Assembly: GCF_000236705.1 (NCBI RefSeq)
Contig: NC_016599.1
Coordinates: forward strand, 1,488,001-1,552,000
Direction: 5' to 3'
DNA length: 64,000 nt
Origin: Owenweeksia hongkongensis DSM 17368
GTDB lineage: Bacteria > Bacteroidota > Bacteroidia > Flavobacteriales > Schleiferiaceae
A program made the translations under genes and the position numbers. Of this stretch, positions 34,557-43,309 are shown in pieces (the stretch's first letter is position 1; the number at the start of each line of letters is the position of its first letter). The notes under the pieces were generated by a model. The model searched no databases and was not told where the DNA came from. It saw only the letters and a program-made list of their open reading frames with translations.

Positions 34557-37408
34557 TACTTACTTAAATATAAATTACGCTCAGAGTATATCTTTTTAAA
34601 TACCGGATCTCTCAAACTATCTATAAAGTAAATGGCTTCCCCAGTTGATTTCATTTCAGGCCCCAAGTTCTTATTCACATTAGGGAACTTATTGAATGAA
34701 AACACTGGTTGCTTTATAGCCCAACCTTTTCTCTTTGGGTTGAAGTCAAAGTCAGTTACTTTATTTTTTCCTAACATAACCTTGGTCGCATAGTTCACAT
34801 AAGGCTCATCGTATGCTTTCGCAATAAATGGTACCGTACGGGATGCTCTTGGGTTTGCTTCAATGATGAATACTTTATCATCTTTTACTGCAAACTGAAT
34901 ATTGATCAAACCAACCGTTTTCAAAGCTTTCGCAATTTTCACAGTATGATCTTCAATTTGCTGCATCACCAAGTCACCAAGATTAAATGGAGGCAATGTG
35001 GCATTACTATCACCCGAGTGTACACCGCAAGGCTCAATGTGTTCCATTATCCCAATAATGTACACATTCTCACCATCGCAAATCGCATCGGCTTCAGCCT
35101 CAATGGCTCCGTCAAGATAATGGTCTAAAAGAACGCGGTTTCCTGGAATACTCTTAAATAGATTCACCACATGGTGTTCCAGTTCTTCGTGGTTGATAAC
35201 AATCTTCATGCCCTGCCCACCAAGCACGTATGATGGTCTTACCAAAATTGGGAAGCCAAGTTCTTCCGCAAGAGTACGTGCTTCATCAGCATTGGTGATT
35301 ACACCAAAGCGTGGGTAAGGAATATCATTTGCTTTCAGTAATTCTGAAAAACGACCTCTATCTTCCGCTAAGTCAAGCGATTGATAGTCGGTTCCGATAA
35401 TTGGAATACCAAATCTATCTAGTTTTTCAGCCAACTTCAAGGCTGTTTGTCCACCCAACTGAACGATAACACCTTCTGGTTTTTCGTTCAAAATGATGTC
35501 ATAAATATGTTCCCAGAAAACTGGCTCAAAGTACAATCTGTCAGCCGTGTCAAAATCTGTTGACACAGTTTCAGGGTTACAGTTTATCATGATAGTTTCA
35601 TAACCGCACTCTTTGGCAGCAAGCACACCATGCACACAGCAGTAGTCAAACTCAATACCCTGACCGATACGGTTTGGCCCTGAACCTAACACAATAATTT
35701 TAGGCTTGTCAGAAGCTATCGCTTCGTTTTCAGTATAAACCTTGCCATTCTCGTCCTGTGTTTCATTCTCGAATGTAGAGTAGTAATATGGCGTTTGCGC
35801 TGGGAATTCTGCAGCACATGTATCTACAATTTTCCACACACGATTGATGCCCATTTCAATACGCTTATCATGCACTTCGCTTTCCAGCTTGCGTGTCATG
35901 TGAGCAATTTGACGGTCAGCAAAACCTTTAATTTTTGCATCCATCAATAGCTCACGAGGAAGATCGTCAAGTGTATATTTTTCAATTTCTTCCTGCAAGC
36001 GAACAAGCTCCTCAATTTGCTTAAGGAACCACATATCGATGCGGGTAATCTCTTGAATCTTTCTAAGTGGAATACCTAACTGGATGGCATCGTAAATTAC
36101 GAATACGCGGTTCCAGCTGGCTTTTTCAAGCATTTCCAAAACATCATCCTGATCGGTATATCCTTTACCATCAGCACCAAGTCCGTTACGCTTAATCTCT
36201 AATGATTGTGCAGCTTTAGAAAGTGCTTCCTGGAAGGAACGACCAATTCCCATTACCTCTCCTACCGACTTCATTTGTAGTCCCAATCTACGATCAGCAC
36301 CTTCAAATTTGTCAAAGTTCCAGCGTGGAATTTTTACGATTACATAATCCAAAGTTGGCTCAAAGTAAGCCGTAGTGGTTTTAGTAATCTGGTTCATCAA
36401 TTCATCCAGGTGATATCCTATCGCCAATTTGGCAGCAATCTTTGCAATCGGGTATCCGGTAGCTTTACTTGCCAAGGCTGAAGAGCGCGACACACGAGGG
36501 TTAATCTCAATGGCTACGATGTCTTCTTTTTCATCATCGCTTACCGCGAATTGAACGTTACAACCTCCGGCAAATGTTCCGATAGAGCGCATCATGTGGA
36601 TGGCCATATCACGCATTTTTTGGAAGGTAGTGTCCGAAAGTGTCATGGCTGGAGCCACAGTAATAGAGTCTCCGGTGTGGATTCCCATCGGATCCATGTT
36701 TTCAATAGAACAGATGATAATCACATTGTCATTGGCATCGCGAAGCAATTCCAACTCATATTCTTTCCAACCCAAAAGGGCTTTATCTATCATCACCTCA
36801 TGGATAGGAGAAGCCTCCAGTCCGCGAGAAAGTGATGTTTCAAATTCTTCTTTAGTAAAAACGAAAGTTGCACCCGAACCACCCAAGGTAAATGAAGGAC
36901 GAATACAAAGTGGGAAACCAAACTCTTGAGCAATCTCCTTTCCTTTGAGGTAAGAAGTAGCTGTTTTTTGAGGAGCCATTGGCACACCAATTTTCCCCAT
37001 CAATTCTTTAAACTCCTCGCGATCTTCGGTGATATTAATGGCATCAATATCTACTCCGATGATGCGCACATTATTCTCTTCCCAAACTCCTGACTTGTCA
37101 GCCTCAATACATAAGTTTAGTGCCGTTTGCCCACCCATGGTAGGAAGTACCGCATCAATTTGTGGATGTTCAGCTAATATTTTTTCAATAGACTCTACTT
37201 CCAGCGGAAGCAAATAAACGTTATCCGCTACCACCTTATCGGTCATAATAGTAGCTGGATTGGAATTGATAAGAGTTACTTCAATACCCTCATCGCGTAG
37301 TGAGCGCGAAGCCTGAGAACCCGCATAATCAAACTCACAAGCTTGTCCGATTACGATGGGACCACTACCGATTATTAAAACTGATTTTATTGAATTATCC
37401 TTAGGCAT
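34556..37408 (-). CDS. carB: carbamoyl-phosphate synthase large subunit, without MGS domain
   Basis: CarB makes carbamoyl phosphate from ammonia (delivered by CarA), bicarbonate and two ATP, for arginine and pyrimidine synthesis. The 950-residue protein has two ATP-grasp halves: SVLIIGSGPIVIGQACEFDY, RPSFTLGGSGATFVF and EINPRVSRSSALASKATGYP in the first, and VLGSGPNRIGQGIEFDYCC, RPSYVLGGQGMKIV and EANPRASRTVPFIAKAY in the second. It stops shortly after FKSTGEAIYF-like MKSTGEAIYFIDSL, where the roughly 120-residue C-terminal MGS allosteric domain of E. coli CarB (1073 residues) would begin. No carA is nearby. Confidence 0.95.
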   Translation of the reverse strand: MPKDNSIKSVLIIGSGPIVIGQACEFDYAGSQASRSLRDEGIEVTLINSNPATIMTDKVVADNVYLLPLEVESIEKILAEHPQIDAVLPTMGGQTALNLCIEADKSGVWEENNVRIIGVDIDAINITEDREEFKELMGKIGVPMAPQKTATSYLKGKEIAQEFGFPLCIRPSFTLGGSGATFVFTKEEFETSLSRGLEASPIHEVMIDKALLGWKEYELELLRDANDNVIIICSIENMDPMGIHTGDSITVAPAMTLSDTTFQKMRDMAIHMMRSIGTFAGGCNVQFAVSDDEKEDIVAIEINPRVSRSSALASKATGYPIAKIAAKLAIGYHLDELMNQITKTTTAYFEPTLDYVIVKIPRWNFDKFEGADRRLGLQMKSVGEVMGIGRSFQEALSKAAQSLEIKRNGLGADGKGYTDQDDVLEMLEKASWNRVFVIYDAIQLGIPLRKIQEITRIDMWFLKQIEELVRLQEEIEKYTLDDLPRELLMDAKIKGFADRQIAHMTRKLESEVHDKRIEMGINRVWKIVDTCAAEFPAQTPYYYSTFENETQDENGKVYTENEAIASDKPKIIVLGSGPNRIGQGIEFDYCCVHGVLAAKECGYETIMINCNPETVSTDFDTADRLYFEPVFWEHIYDIILNEKPEGVIVQLGGQTALKLAEKLDRFGIPIIGTDYQSLDLAEDRGRFSELLKANDIPYPRFGVITNADEARTLAEELGFPILVRPSYVLGGQGMKIVINHEELEHHVVNLFKSIPGNRVLLDHYLDGAIEAEADAICDGENVYIIGIMEHIEPCGVHSGDSNATLPPFNLGDLVMQQIEDHTVKIAKALKTVGLINIQFAVKDDKVFIIEANPRASRTVPFIAKAYDEPYVNYATKVMLGKNKVTDFDFNPKRKGWAIKQPVFSFNKFPNVNKNLGPEMKSTGEAIYFIDSLRDPVFKKIYSERNLYLSK

Positions 37409-37459
37409 AAATCGTGATTCTTTTAAATGTCAAGATTTGTAAAAATTTATTAACAAGGC

Positions 37460-37490
37460 AAAAAAAAGGTGTTACCAACGGCAACACCTT
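37460..37490 (-). terminator. rpmH terminator
   Basis: On the minus strand an 8-bp stem AAGGTGTT/AACACCTT with a 9-base loop is followed by TTTTTT. It lies 28 bases after the rpmH stop. Confidence 0.8.
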
Positions 37491-37517
37491 GAAGTATTAT
37501 ACTTTCAAAAGACAAAA

Positions 37518-37676
37518 TTAGGCTTTATGATTACCTACATCAGAAACTGTTAGTCTCTTGCGACCTTTAGCTCTGCGCAATGCTAAAACCTTACGGCCGC
37601 TAGCTGATGACATTCTTTCACGGAAACCGTGTTTGTTTCTTCTCTTTCTGTTAGATGGTTGATAAGTCCTTTTCAT
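37518..37676 (-). CDS. rpmH: 50S ribosomal protein L34
   Basis: A 52-residue protein, [20 protein letters not shown] at the N-terminus and [16 protein letters not shown] at the end. It is unmistakable as L34, a small basic protein of the large ribosomal subunit. The gene reads ATG at 37674-37676 to TAA at 37518-37520. It has its own promoter and terminator. The usual rpmH neighbours dnaA and rnpA are absent here, which is common in Bacteroidota. Confidence 0.97.
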   Translation of the reverse strand: MKRTYQPSNRKRRNKHGFRERMSSASGRKVLALRRAKGRKRLTVSDVGNHKA

Positions 37677-37716
37677 CTTAATATATCTTTACTGTGCGTT
37701 TCCTATTTTCGGGCTG

Positions 37717-37746
37717 CAAATATAAGAGTATATTTAAAATTCACAA
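37717..37746 (-). promoter_or_regulatory. rpmH promoter
   Basis: On the minus strand TTG (37744-37746), a 19-base spacer and TATATTTG (37717-37724) fit TTG-N17-23-TAnnTTTG. The -7 box is 40 bases before the rpmH ATG. Confidence 0.75.
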
Positions 37747-37766
37747 CACTATAAAACAGATATTTT

Positions 37767-38549
37767 ATGTCTTACTTCAAAGGTAAAACTATTTGGGTTA
37801 CAGGAGCTTCCTCCGGAATAGGCGAAGCTACGGCAAAAGCACTTTCCAGCAAAGGATGTCAATTAATACTATCAGCGCGTAGGGCAAGCGAGCTCGAACG
37901 CGTAAAAAGCGAGTGTTCGAACCCGGATTCCATTCAAATTTTACCATTAGACTTATTAAATAATAAAGAAGCCCAACAATGGGTGGATACTGCATGGAAA
38001 GCTTTTGACGGAGTGGATATCCTTATAAATAATGGAGGCATTGGTCAATTTGGCTCGGTGATAGAAACCAGTGACGAGGTAGAACGCAAAGTTTTTGAGA
38101 CTAATTATTTTGGACACGTGGCTATCACCAAGGCTATTTTACCAAAAATGCTTAAAGCCAACAAAGGGCAAATTCTTACTATCAGCTCTATTGCCGGAAA
38201 ATTTGGGCAAGCCAACCTTGCGGCCTACTCTGCCAGTAAAGCTGCTGTAAACCTTTATTACGAAAGCTTAAAAGAGGAACTTCACAATACTCCTATAAAA
38301 ATACAAGTAGTGAGTCCTGGTTTTATAAAAACTAATGTGACCATAAATTCCCTAAAACCCGATGGCAGCAAAATGGAGAAGAATAGCCCTGCTCAAGAAA
38401 ATGGAATGCCAACAGATGTTTTCGCTAAAAAACTGCTGAAGGTTTTACCAAAGGATTCGTTTCACAGCTATATAGGTAATAAGGAATTATTGGCGGTGCC
38501 TTTGCACACTTTCGTGCCTGGCTTGCTTTATAAGATGTTGAGGAAGTAA
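37767..38549 (+). CDS. SDR family oxidoreductase
   Basis: A 260-residue classical short-chain dehydrogenase. It has the Rossmann motif WVTGASSGIGEATAKAL, NNGG at the NNAG position (INNGGIGQFG), ISSIAGKFG, and catalytic YSASK at about residue 156. The extended C-terminus with hydrophobic end (PLHTFVPGLLYKMLRK) is like DHRS7-type proteins, which act on lipids or steroids in other organisms. NAD(P)-dependent. The substrate is unknown. Single gene, divergent from rpmH. Confidence 0.88.
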   Translation: MSYFKGKTIWVTGASSGIGEATAKALSSKGCQLILSARRASELERVKSECSNPDSIQILPLDLLNNKEAQQWVDTAWKAFDGVDILINNGGIGQFGSVIETSDEVERKVFETNYFGHVAITKAILPKMLKANKGQILTISSIAGKFGQANLAAYSASKAAVNLYYESLKEELHNTPIKIQVVSPGFIKTNVTINSLKPDGSKMEKNSPAQENGMPTDVFAKKLLKVLPKDSFHSYIGNKELLAVPLHTFVPGLLYKMLRK

Positions 38550-38555
38550 GGATTA

Positions 38556-38583
38556 TTTGGGATTGACGATTTGGGATTGACGA
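38556..38583. repeat. 14-bp tandem repeat, two copies
   Basis: TTTGGGATTGACGA is repeated exactly twice (38556-38569 and 38570-38583), seven bases after the SDR stop. It is noncoding and adjoins a REP-like inverted repeat. Confidence 0.8.
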
Positions 38584-38611
38584 TTTTGAAAGCCAATGTC
38601 ATCCAAAACCC

Positions 38612-38736
38612 CGGCTTCGATACACCGCTCCCCAGAAAGCCTTCGGGGGTCGCGCCACTCAGCCTGACATTATATCACCGAAATGTCACCCTGAGTTTTT
38701 CATTATGTCAGAGCAATAATGAAAAGTATCGAAGGG
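38612..38736. repeat. REP-like inverted repeat pair
   Basis: Two units face each other. Unit 1 runs from CGGCTTCGATAC (38612-38623) to ACTCAGCCTGACAT (38657-38670). Unit 2 runs from ATGTCACCCTGAGT (38683-38696) to GTATCGAAGGG (38726-38736) and is an approximate reverse complement of unit 1's ends. Each has an internal hairpin; in unit 2 it is TTTTCATTAT/ATAATGAAAA (38697-38725). CTTCGA...CTCAGG-TGACA elements of this kind are scattered in many Bacteroidota genomes. The 38550-38829 gap holds only these repeats and a weak -7 box, TAGATTTG at 38808-38815. Confidence 0.7.
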
Positions 38737-38829
38737 TTTTATTTTGAAAAACATTAATCACGGCCCAAATCTTGCTTCTTTCTATTCGTATTAATTCTAA
38801 ATAAGCTTAGATTTGAGGCTTGTAACGAA

Positions 38830-39660
38830 ATGAAAACGATGGACATAAAATACATCAACCCTGAATATACTTCCGAAGATGGAAGAGCCAAGCTAAAGGA
38901 GCAATATGAAAATGGAACTCCTTGTAAGCATTTGGTTCTCGATAATTTTTTATCACAAGACCTTGCGGAGAAACTCCATGCCAATTTTCCTTCTTTAGAC
39001 TCGCTAAACGTAAAGCGTAAAAGCCTGAACGAAGATAAATCTGAAGATTACCACTTTGAACGCTGGGATTCTTCCTTTAGCGAATTACGCGAAGTAGTAG
39101 GTAGCGAAGATTTTTACAAATGGCTACGCGAGCTCACAGGAATTGAAGGACTCATCACCACCCGTGACTCTTTGGGTAGTGGTGTGCACCAAGGTGGAAA
39201 CAACAGCTATGTGGATGTGCATGTAGATGTAAACATGAACCCTGAGGCCGGACTATGGCGTAGAGTAAACCTATTAATTTACCTAAACAAAAACTGGCAG
39301 GAAGAATGGGGCGGGCACCTGGAGCTGTGGGATAAGGAAATGAAAACCATGCACCACAAGATTGCTCCAAAACTAAACAGAGCCATCATTTTTTATACAG
39401 ATGACAATTCTCCTCATGGGGTTACTAAAGTGAATTGCCCGGATGGTGAATCCAGAAAATCTTTTTACACCTATTTCTACACCGAAATTGGTGAAGGTTT
39501 TAAATACCGTGATTCTAAATTCCTTTCGCGCCCGGATGATAAACTGAGCAAAAAGGTAATGACCTCTACCAAGGAAAACATTAAAATAAAAGCTAAGCAG
39601 TTTTTGAAAGCCCTTGGTGTACGTTCTCTTGATTTTCAGGATAAGAATAAGAAGAAATAA
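38830..39660 (+). CDS. 2-oxoglutarate/Fe(II)-dependent oxygenase, prolyl 4-hydroxylase-like
   Basis: A 276-residue protein with the double-stranded beta-helix motifs of 2OG-Fe(II) oxygenases. HVDVN provides the first His and Asp near residue 131. The distal His is in DNSPHGVTKV near residue 197. The 2-oxoglutarate-binding Arg is in ESRKSFYTYFY. VLDNFLSQDLAEKLH at the start matches the prolyl-4-hydroxylase alpha-subunit-like group. Members without signal peptides often act on sugars or small molecules in polysaccharide loci; the substrate here is unknown. ATG codons at 38830 and 38839 are both possible. Confidence 0.85.
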   Translation: MKTMDIKYINPEYTSEDGRAKLKEQYENGTPCKHLVLDNFLSQDLAEKLHANFPSLDSLNVKRKSLNEDKSEDYHFERWDSSFSELREVVGSEDFYKWLRELTGIEGLITTRDSLGSGVHQGGNNSYVDVHVDVNMNPEAGLWRRVNLLIYLNKNWQEEWGGHLELWDKEMKTMHHKIAPKLNRAIIFYTDDNSPHGVTKVNCPDGESRKSFYTYFYTEIGEGFKYRDSKFLSRPDDKLSKKVMTSTKENIKIKAKQFLKALGVRSLDFQDKNKKK

Positions 39661-39678
39661 TAAGCTCAACACTCTCTA

Positions 39679-40434
39679 TTGCCTTCAACTGGAATACATT
39701 CCATTTCTCCTGCAGAGCATTACTACCTTTCTAATTTAATTGCAGGTAGTGAAGCTGAGATGCTGAAACTTACACTCCAAGATCTTTGCTTAAGGCAAAT
39801 TCTCAATATATCCAGGAGATCAATAGTTATTGATCTCCGCCTTGGAAAACCTAGACCTCGAATTTTTATTGGCCGCGGGGAAAAATTCAGTGACTACGAA
39901 AACCCGAGCAATGCCGAAAACTTCTTTCTCAAGTTGTTTAAAGACAAAGAAGAGCTGAGATTTTTTGCTATCAGGCGGTATGTTAAAAATGAATTAGATA
40001 AATCCTCCTTTGACAAGTTGGTCAACAAAGACTTAAAAAAGAAAGGCCTTTGCTACTTCAAACTTATTCCTAGTGGAAAGGCGATCAAATACCGGAAGTT
40101 AATAGATTCCAAAATTGACGAATTAAATAGTCAAATTGATAATCTAATTCTAAACGATCACGAGAGCCTAAATAAAAAGATTGAAGGTTTAGCTTGTCAT
40201 ATTTTACACTTAGAAGAAGACAACTTAAAAAAGCTTGAAGCCAATTCCGAACTTCTACATCAAGTTTCCTTCTTACAAATTTCCAACACCCAGTTTAACT
40301 CCAATCTTTTCACATCTATCGGACTGTTTTCAACGATGGACTCAGGGAGCTTCGCAGACTTCTCTGGCTTCGATGGTTTTGGCGGATTTGGGGGTGGAGA
40401 CTTTGGAGGTGGTGGTGCTATGGGAAGTTGGTAG
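39679..40434 (+). CDS. hypothetical protein with glycine-rich tail
   Basis: A 251-residue protein that begins with TTG at 39679. The N-terminal 60 residues (SPAEHYYLSNLIAGSEAEML, then LTLQDLCLRQILNI) look like a winged-helix-type region. A Lys/Glu-rich helical middle follows, then a Phe/Gly-rich tail ending GGGGAMGSW. The start and tail together recall TIGR04222-type membrane proteins of other bacteria, but no membrane helices are present here. Function unknown. It follows the oxygenase gene by 18 bases and may share its transcript. Confidence 0.65.
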   Translation: MPSTGIHSISPAEHYYLSNLIAGSEAEMLKLTLQDLCLRQILNISRRSIVIDLRLGKPRPRIFIGRGEKFSDYENPSNAENFFLKLFKDKEELRFFAIRRYVKNELDKSSFDKLVNKDLKKKGLCYFKLIPSGKAIKYRKLIDSKIDELNSQIDNLILNDHESLNKKIEGLACHILHLEEDNLKKLEANSELLHQVSFLQISNTQFNSNLFTSIGLFSTMDSGSFADFSGFDGFGGFGGGDFGGGGAMGSW

Positions 40435-40514
40435 ACTGGTTAACGAAGGTTTATAACCAGATGGCACAGATTTAAAATCCGCGCAACTACCTAAGCTTGT
40501 GCTGCACTGAAATC

Positions 40515-41177
40515 TTAAGCAGCTATTTGATATATGTAGTAGAACACACTCAAGAGCAAAACCGAACATCCAATCAAAAACATCTGCTTTCCATGTTTAC
40601 TATCGCTTTCTTTATAGGTATATACTTTAGCCCCGTTAGGTAGCACTTTCTTTTGGTTCCATAAAAAATAACCAATTGTCATTCCTAATAAACCACCCAG
40701 AAAGGCTGAAATGTAACCCACCACAATCCAAACCGTACTAGCCTTTTCCGGCTTAGCCAAATTTTCAATTCGATTCTTTCTCAAGTTTATTATATAATCA
40801 TCACTAATTTCTTCACCTCTGGATACAAGCAGTTTTTTGGCCAAAACCATATCGAACTCACTCCATTCATCAGGTTTCTCTAAAATCTCTAGAAGTTCAA
40901 TATTTGTAAATTCATACAGGTAGTGATTCTCGTCTATACCCTCTAAATTCACATCCGCCTCCTTTTCTAACAGAAGACGCGCTCTATCAAAATCATTAGA
41001 TGATATTCTTAGTTCATACTGATTTTGAATAGTATCTCCTGAAAAGCTGAGATCTACATTTGGTGCAGATAAAGTCAGTTGAATCTCGATATCATTTCTT
41101 TTCAAAAGCGAAGCCACTTCCTTAGCCTCTTCTTCAGAAGTAAACCGTTTGAAAACTAAAGAATTAGTTGAGATCAT
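40515..41177 (-). CDS. hypothetical membrane protein, DUF2007-like N-terminus
   Basis: A 220-residue protein. About 1-70 has the DUF2007-like pattern (FKRFTSEEEAKEVASLLKRN, then ELRISSNDFDRARLLLEKEA), a small alpha/beta signalling-type domain. The middle has EISDDYIINLRKNRIENL, and the C-terminus has two membrane helices (VGYISAFLGGLLGMTIGYFL and MFLIGCSVLLLSVFYYIYQI). The DUF2007 match is tentative. It lies 9 bases after the RmlD-like gene on the same strand and is probably the last gene of that unit. Confidence 0.65.
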   Translation of the reverse strand: MISTNSLVFKRFTSEEEAKEVASLLKRNDIEIQLTLSAPNVDLSFSGDTIQNQYELRISSNDFDRARLLLEKEADVNLEGIDENHYLYEFTNIELLEILEKPDEWSEFDMVLAKKLLVSRGEEISDDYIINLRKNRIENLAKPEKASTVWIVVGYISAFLGGLLGMTIGYFLWNQKKVLPNGAKVYTYKESDSKHGKQMFLIGCSVLLLSVFYYIYQIAA

Positions 41178-41186
41178 AACAAACCG

Positions 41187-42083
41187 CTACTTCATCTGCT
41201 CATCAAGCACCGCCAAACCTTCCATAAAAGAATGCGGCTTGTAGCCTAGCTCACGAATGGCTTTATCCAAAATAAAACCTGTTTTTGGTGGACGCTTTGC
41301 CGGTTGGCTTAGGGTAGTAGAACTTACTGGGTTAATCAGATCTTTATCCAGCTTCCAGAAATCTGCTACTTGCTGCACTATTTCTAAAACACTCAATTGA
41401 TCTTTTCCTGAGATATTATAAATGCCTTTGGCTTTTTGCTTAGCGGCTAAAATGCAACCATCAGCCAAATCTTCAGCTAAGGTTGGTGAGCGAAATTGAT
41501 CATCCACTACATTTATTTGTTGGCCTTTTTGCAACGCTCCTTTTGCCCAAAGTGCAATATTGGAACGGCTCATATCTTCGGCAATACCGTAAACCAACAC
41601 AGTGCGTAGTATGGCAGCATTCTGGCCACTTTCCAAAACGATCTCTTCAGCCTTAAGCTTTGACTCTCCGTAATAACTGATTGGGTTTGGTTTGGCTTCT
41701 TCATCGTAAGGACCGTCCTTACCATCAAAAATGAAATCTGTGGAAAGGTGCACCAAGTGAGCATTATTTGCCTTGCAGGCATCCACAATGTATTGTGTAG
41801 CATCTACATTCAGTTTATCACAACCTTCTTTATCAGCTTCGCAGGCATCCACGTTGGTCATAGCTGCGGTGTGAATTACAGAATCTGGTTTGTACTTGAC
41901 AATGGTTTCGGCTACAGCCTTTTCATCGGTAATATCCAATGAATGGTATTTGTAACCTTCTTTGTTTGAAAGACGATTTTCGCCACGAGCTGTGGCTATC
42001 AATTCTACTTCAGAATCTTTGGAAAGCTTGTGAACGAGTTTTTGTCCCAACAGACCATTGGAACCAGTAGTAAGTATCTTCAT
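41187..42083 (-). CDS. RmlD-like SDR, dTDP-4-dehydrorhamnose reductase family
   Basis: A 298-residue extended SDR of the RmlD substrate-binding family. It has MKILTTGSNGLLGQKLVHKL, HTAAMTNVDACEADKE, HLSTDFIFDGKDGPY, the catalytic YYGESKLKAEE and VLVYGIAEDMSRS. RmlD itself reduces dTDP-4-keto-rhamnose, but rmlA, rmlB and rmlC are not adjacent, so another 4-keto sugar or a different reductase role is possible. Cytoplasmic. It lies 30 bases downstream of the small PspC gene. Confidence 0.85.
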   Translation of the reverse strand: MKILTTGSNGLLGQKLVHKLSKDSEVELIATARGENRLSNKEGYKYHSLDITDEKAVAETIVKYKPDSVIHTAAMTNVDACEADKEGCDKLNVDATQYIVDACKANNAHLVHLSTDFIFDGKDGPYDEEAKPNPISYYGESKLKAEEIVLESGQNAAILRTVLVYGIAEDMSRSNIALWAKGALQKGQQINVVDDQFRSPTLAEDLADGCILAAKQKAKGIYNISGKDQLSVLEIVQQVADFWKLDKDLINPVSSTTLSQPAKRPPKTGFILDKAIRELGYKPHSFMEGLAVLDEQMK

Positions 42084-42113
42084 GACGGTAAATTCGAGTT
42101 TGTGAAAAGTGGT

Positions 42114-42278
42114 TTAATAGTTAGCAGGCTTAACCAAAGCCAGGATTAAGTAAATCAAAATAGGCGAGCCAATTCCCACAACAGTGGCAATTACAAAAAT
42201 GATACGAAGCATGCTCACTTCAATATCAAAACGGTCGCTTAGCCAAGCACATACGCCAAGTATTTTCTTTTCATTCAT
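42114..42278 (-). CDS. PspC domain-containing small membrane protein
   Basis: A 54-residue protein: MNEKKILGVCAWLSDRFDIE, then a membrane helix with IGSPILIYLILALV and a short end KPANY. It is a minimal PspC domain (family ending G-x-P-x-(I/L)-(I/L)-Y-(I/L)-(I/L)-(L/M)). The ATG overlaps the potassium-channel stop as ATGA, so it is translationally coupled to it. The family name comes from phage-shock protein C, but most such mini-proteins are uncharacterised. It may modulate the channel or membrane stress; this is inference. Confidence 0.85.
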   Translation of the reverse strand: MNEKKILGVCAWLSDRFDIEVSMLRIIFVIATVVGIGSPILIYLILALVKPANY

Positions 42279-43297
42279 GAGTTAAGGATTTTGTAAAGGT
42301 GTTTTATTTCTTCGGGTTTACCCAACACAAATAATCGTGAATTTGGAGTGATTTCAGTTGTTGCCCCCGGGTTTATAATGTATTCCCCTTCTGGTGTTTT
42401 TAGCCCAATGATATTACAGCCCGTTTGCTGACGAAGTGCCAAATCCTTTATCTGCATGCTATCCAGTCGGTCAGTGAGTTGGCTCACTTCTACTTCTTCC
42501 AAATTAATGGCCGAGCTTCCATCAATAGAAAGGTATTCTAGAAACTCAACAATATTGGGCGACATTACCAAGGTAGCCATGTGTCCACCTCCCACACCTT
42601 CGGGCATTATAACATAGTTGGCCCCTACGGCTTTTAGCTTTTTATCAGCACTTTCGGTTGCTGCTCTACTTATAATCGACATGTTCCTGTTTAAATCTCG
42701 TGCCGTGATTACCACATATAGATTGTCAGCATCCTTACTCAAAGTGCTTAATAAAGACTTTGCTTTGCCAATTCCAGCCTTTATCAAAATATCTTCTTGG
42801 GTAGCATCCCCCACCAAATACATTGTCTTGGAATTTACGAGATACCGATTGATGATTTGCTCATCGTTTTCAATCACCACAAACTCCTGACCATAGGCCT
42901 CAAGCTTGCGAGCAGCCCTACGCCCATTTCGGCCAAAGCCGCACACTACCACGTGCTGTTCTAATTTATCTATTTTCTTTTCCAATTTATATACTTTGAA
43001 ATAGCTACCCAGCTCGCCACTTAAGATAGAACGTGTCACGGTGCTGATGGCATAAGCGAAAATACCAAAACTGCTAATAATCAAAAGTGCTGTAAATACT
43101 TGACCTTCCTCTGACAAAGGCCTCACCTCTTTGAATCCAACGGTACTCAATGTAATTACCGTCATGTAAAAAGATTCGAGAAGAGTATAATCCTCTATAA
43201 GCCGATAACCCACCACACCCACGGTAAGTATACCAAGCAATGCCGCTAAGGCAAAATATAAATTTCTGAATATGGTGAATCTTGAGAATAAACTCAT
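42275..43297 (-). CDS. potassium channel protein with RCK (TrkA-N and TrkA-C) domains
   Basis: A 340-residue two-helix K+ channel with cytoplasmic regulatory domains, MthK/YugO-like. Helix 1 is about 12-33. The pore helix and filter (TVITLSTVGFKEV, residues 46-58) read T52-V-G-F-K rather than the usual TVGYG. Helix 2 follows, then an RCK-N Rossmann domain (VVVCGFGRNGRRAARKLEAYG, residues about 114-225) and an RCK-C domain at the end (NPGATTEITPNSRLFVLGK). It lies between two mini-PspC genes in one operon. Confidence 0.9.
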   Translation of the reverse strand: MSLFSRFTIFRNLYFALAALLGILTVGVVGYRLIEDYTLLESFYMTVITLSTVGFKEVRPLSEEGQVFTALLIISSFGIFAYAISTVTRSILSGELGSYFKVYKLEKKIDKLEQHVVVCGFGRNGRRAARKLEAYGQEFVVIENDEQIINRYLVNSKTMYLVGDATQEDILIKAGIGKAKSLLSTLSKDADNLYVVITARDLNRNMSIISRAATESADKKLKAVGANYVIMPEGVGGGHMATLVMSPNIVEFLEYLSIDGSSAINLEEVEVSQLTDRLDSMQIKDLALRQQTGCNIIGLKTPEGEYIINPGATTEITPNSRLFVLGKPEEIKHLYKILNS

Positions 43298-43309
43298 AGA
43301 CCTGAGGTG

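Noticed and set aside
40436-40460. Inverted repeat CTGGTTA/TAACCAG after the Gly-rich protein gene as a terminator
   Set aside because: Only 7 bp with an 11-base loop and no T-run.
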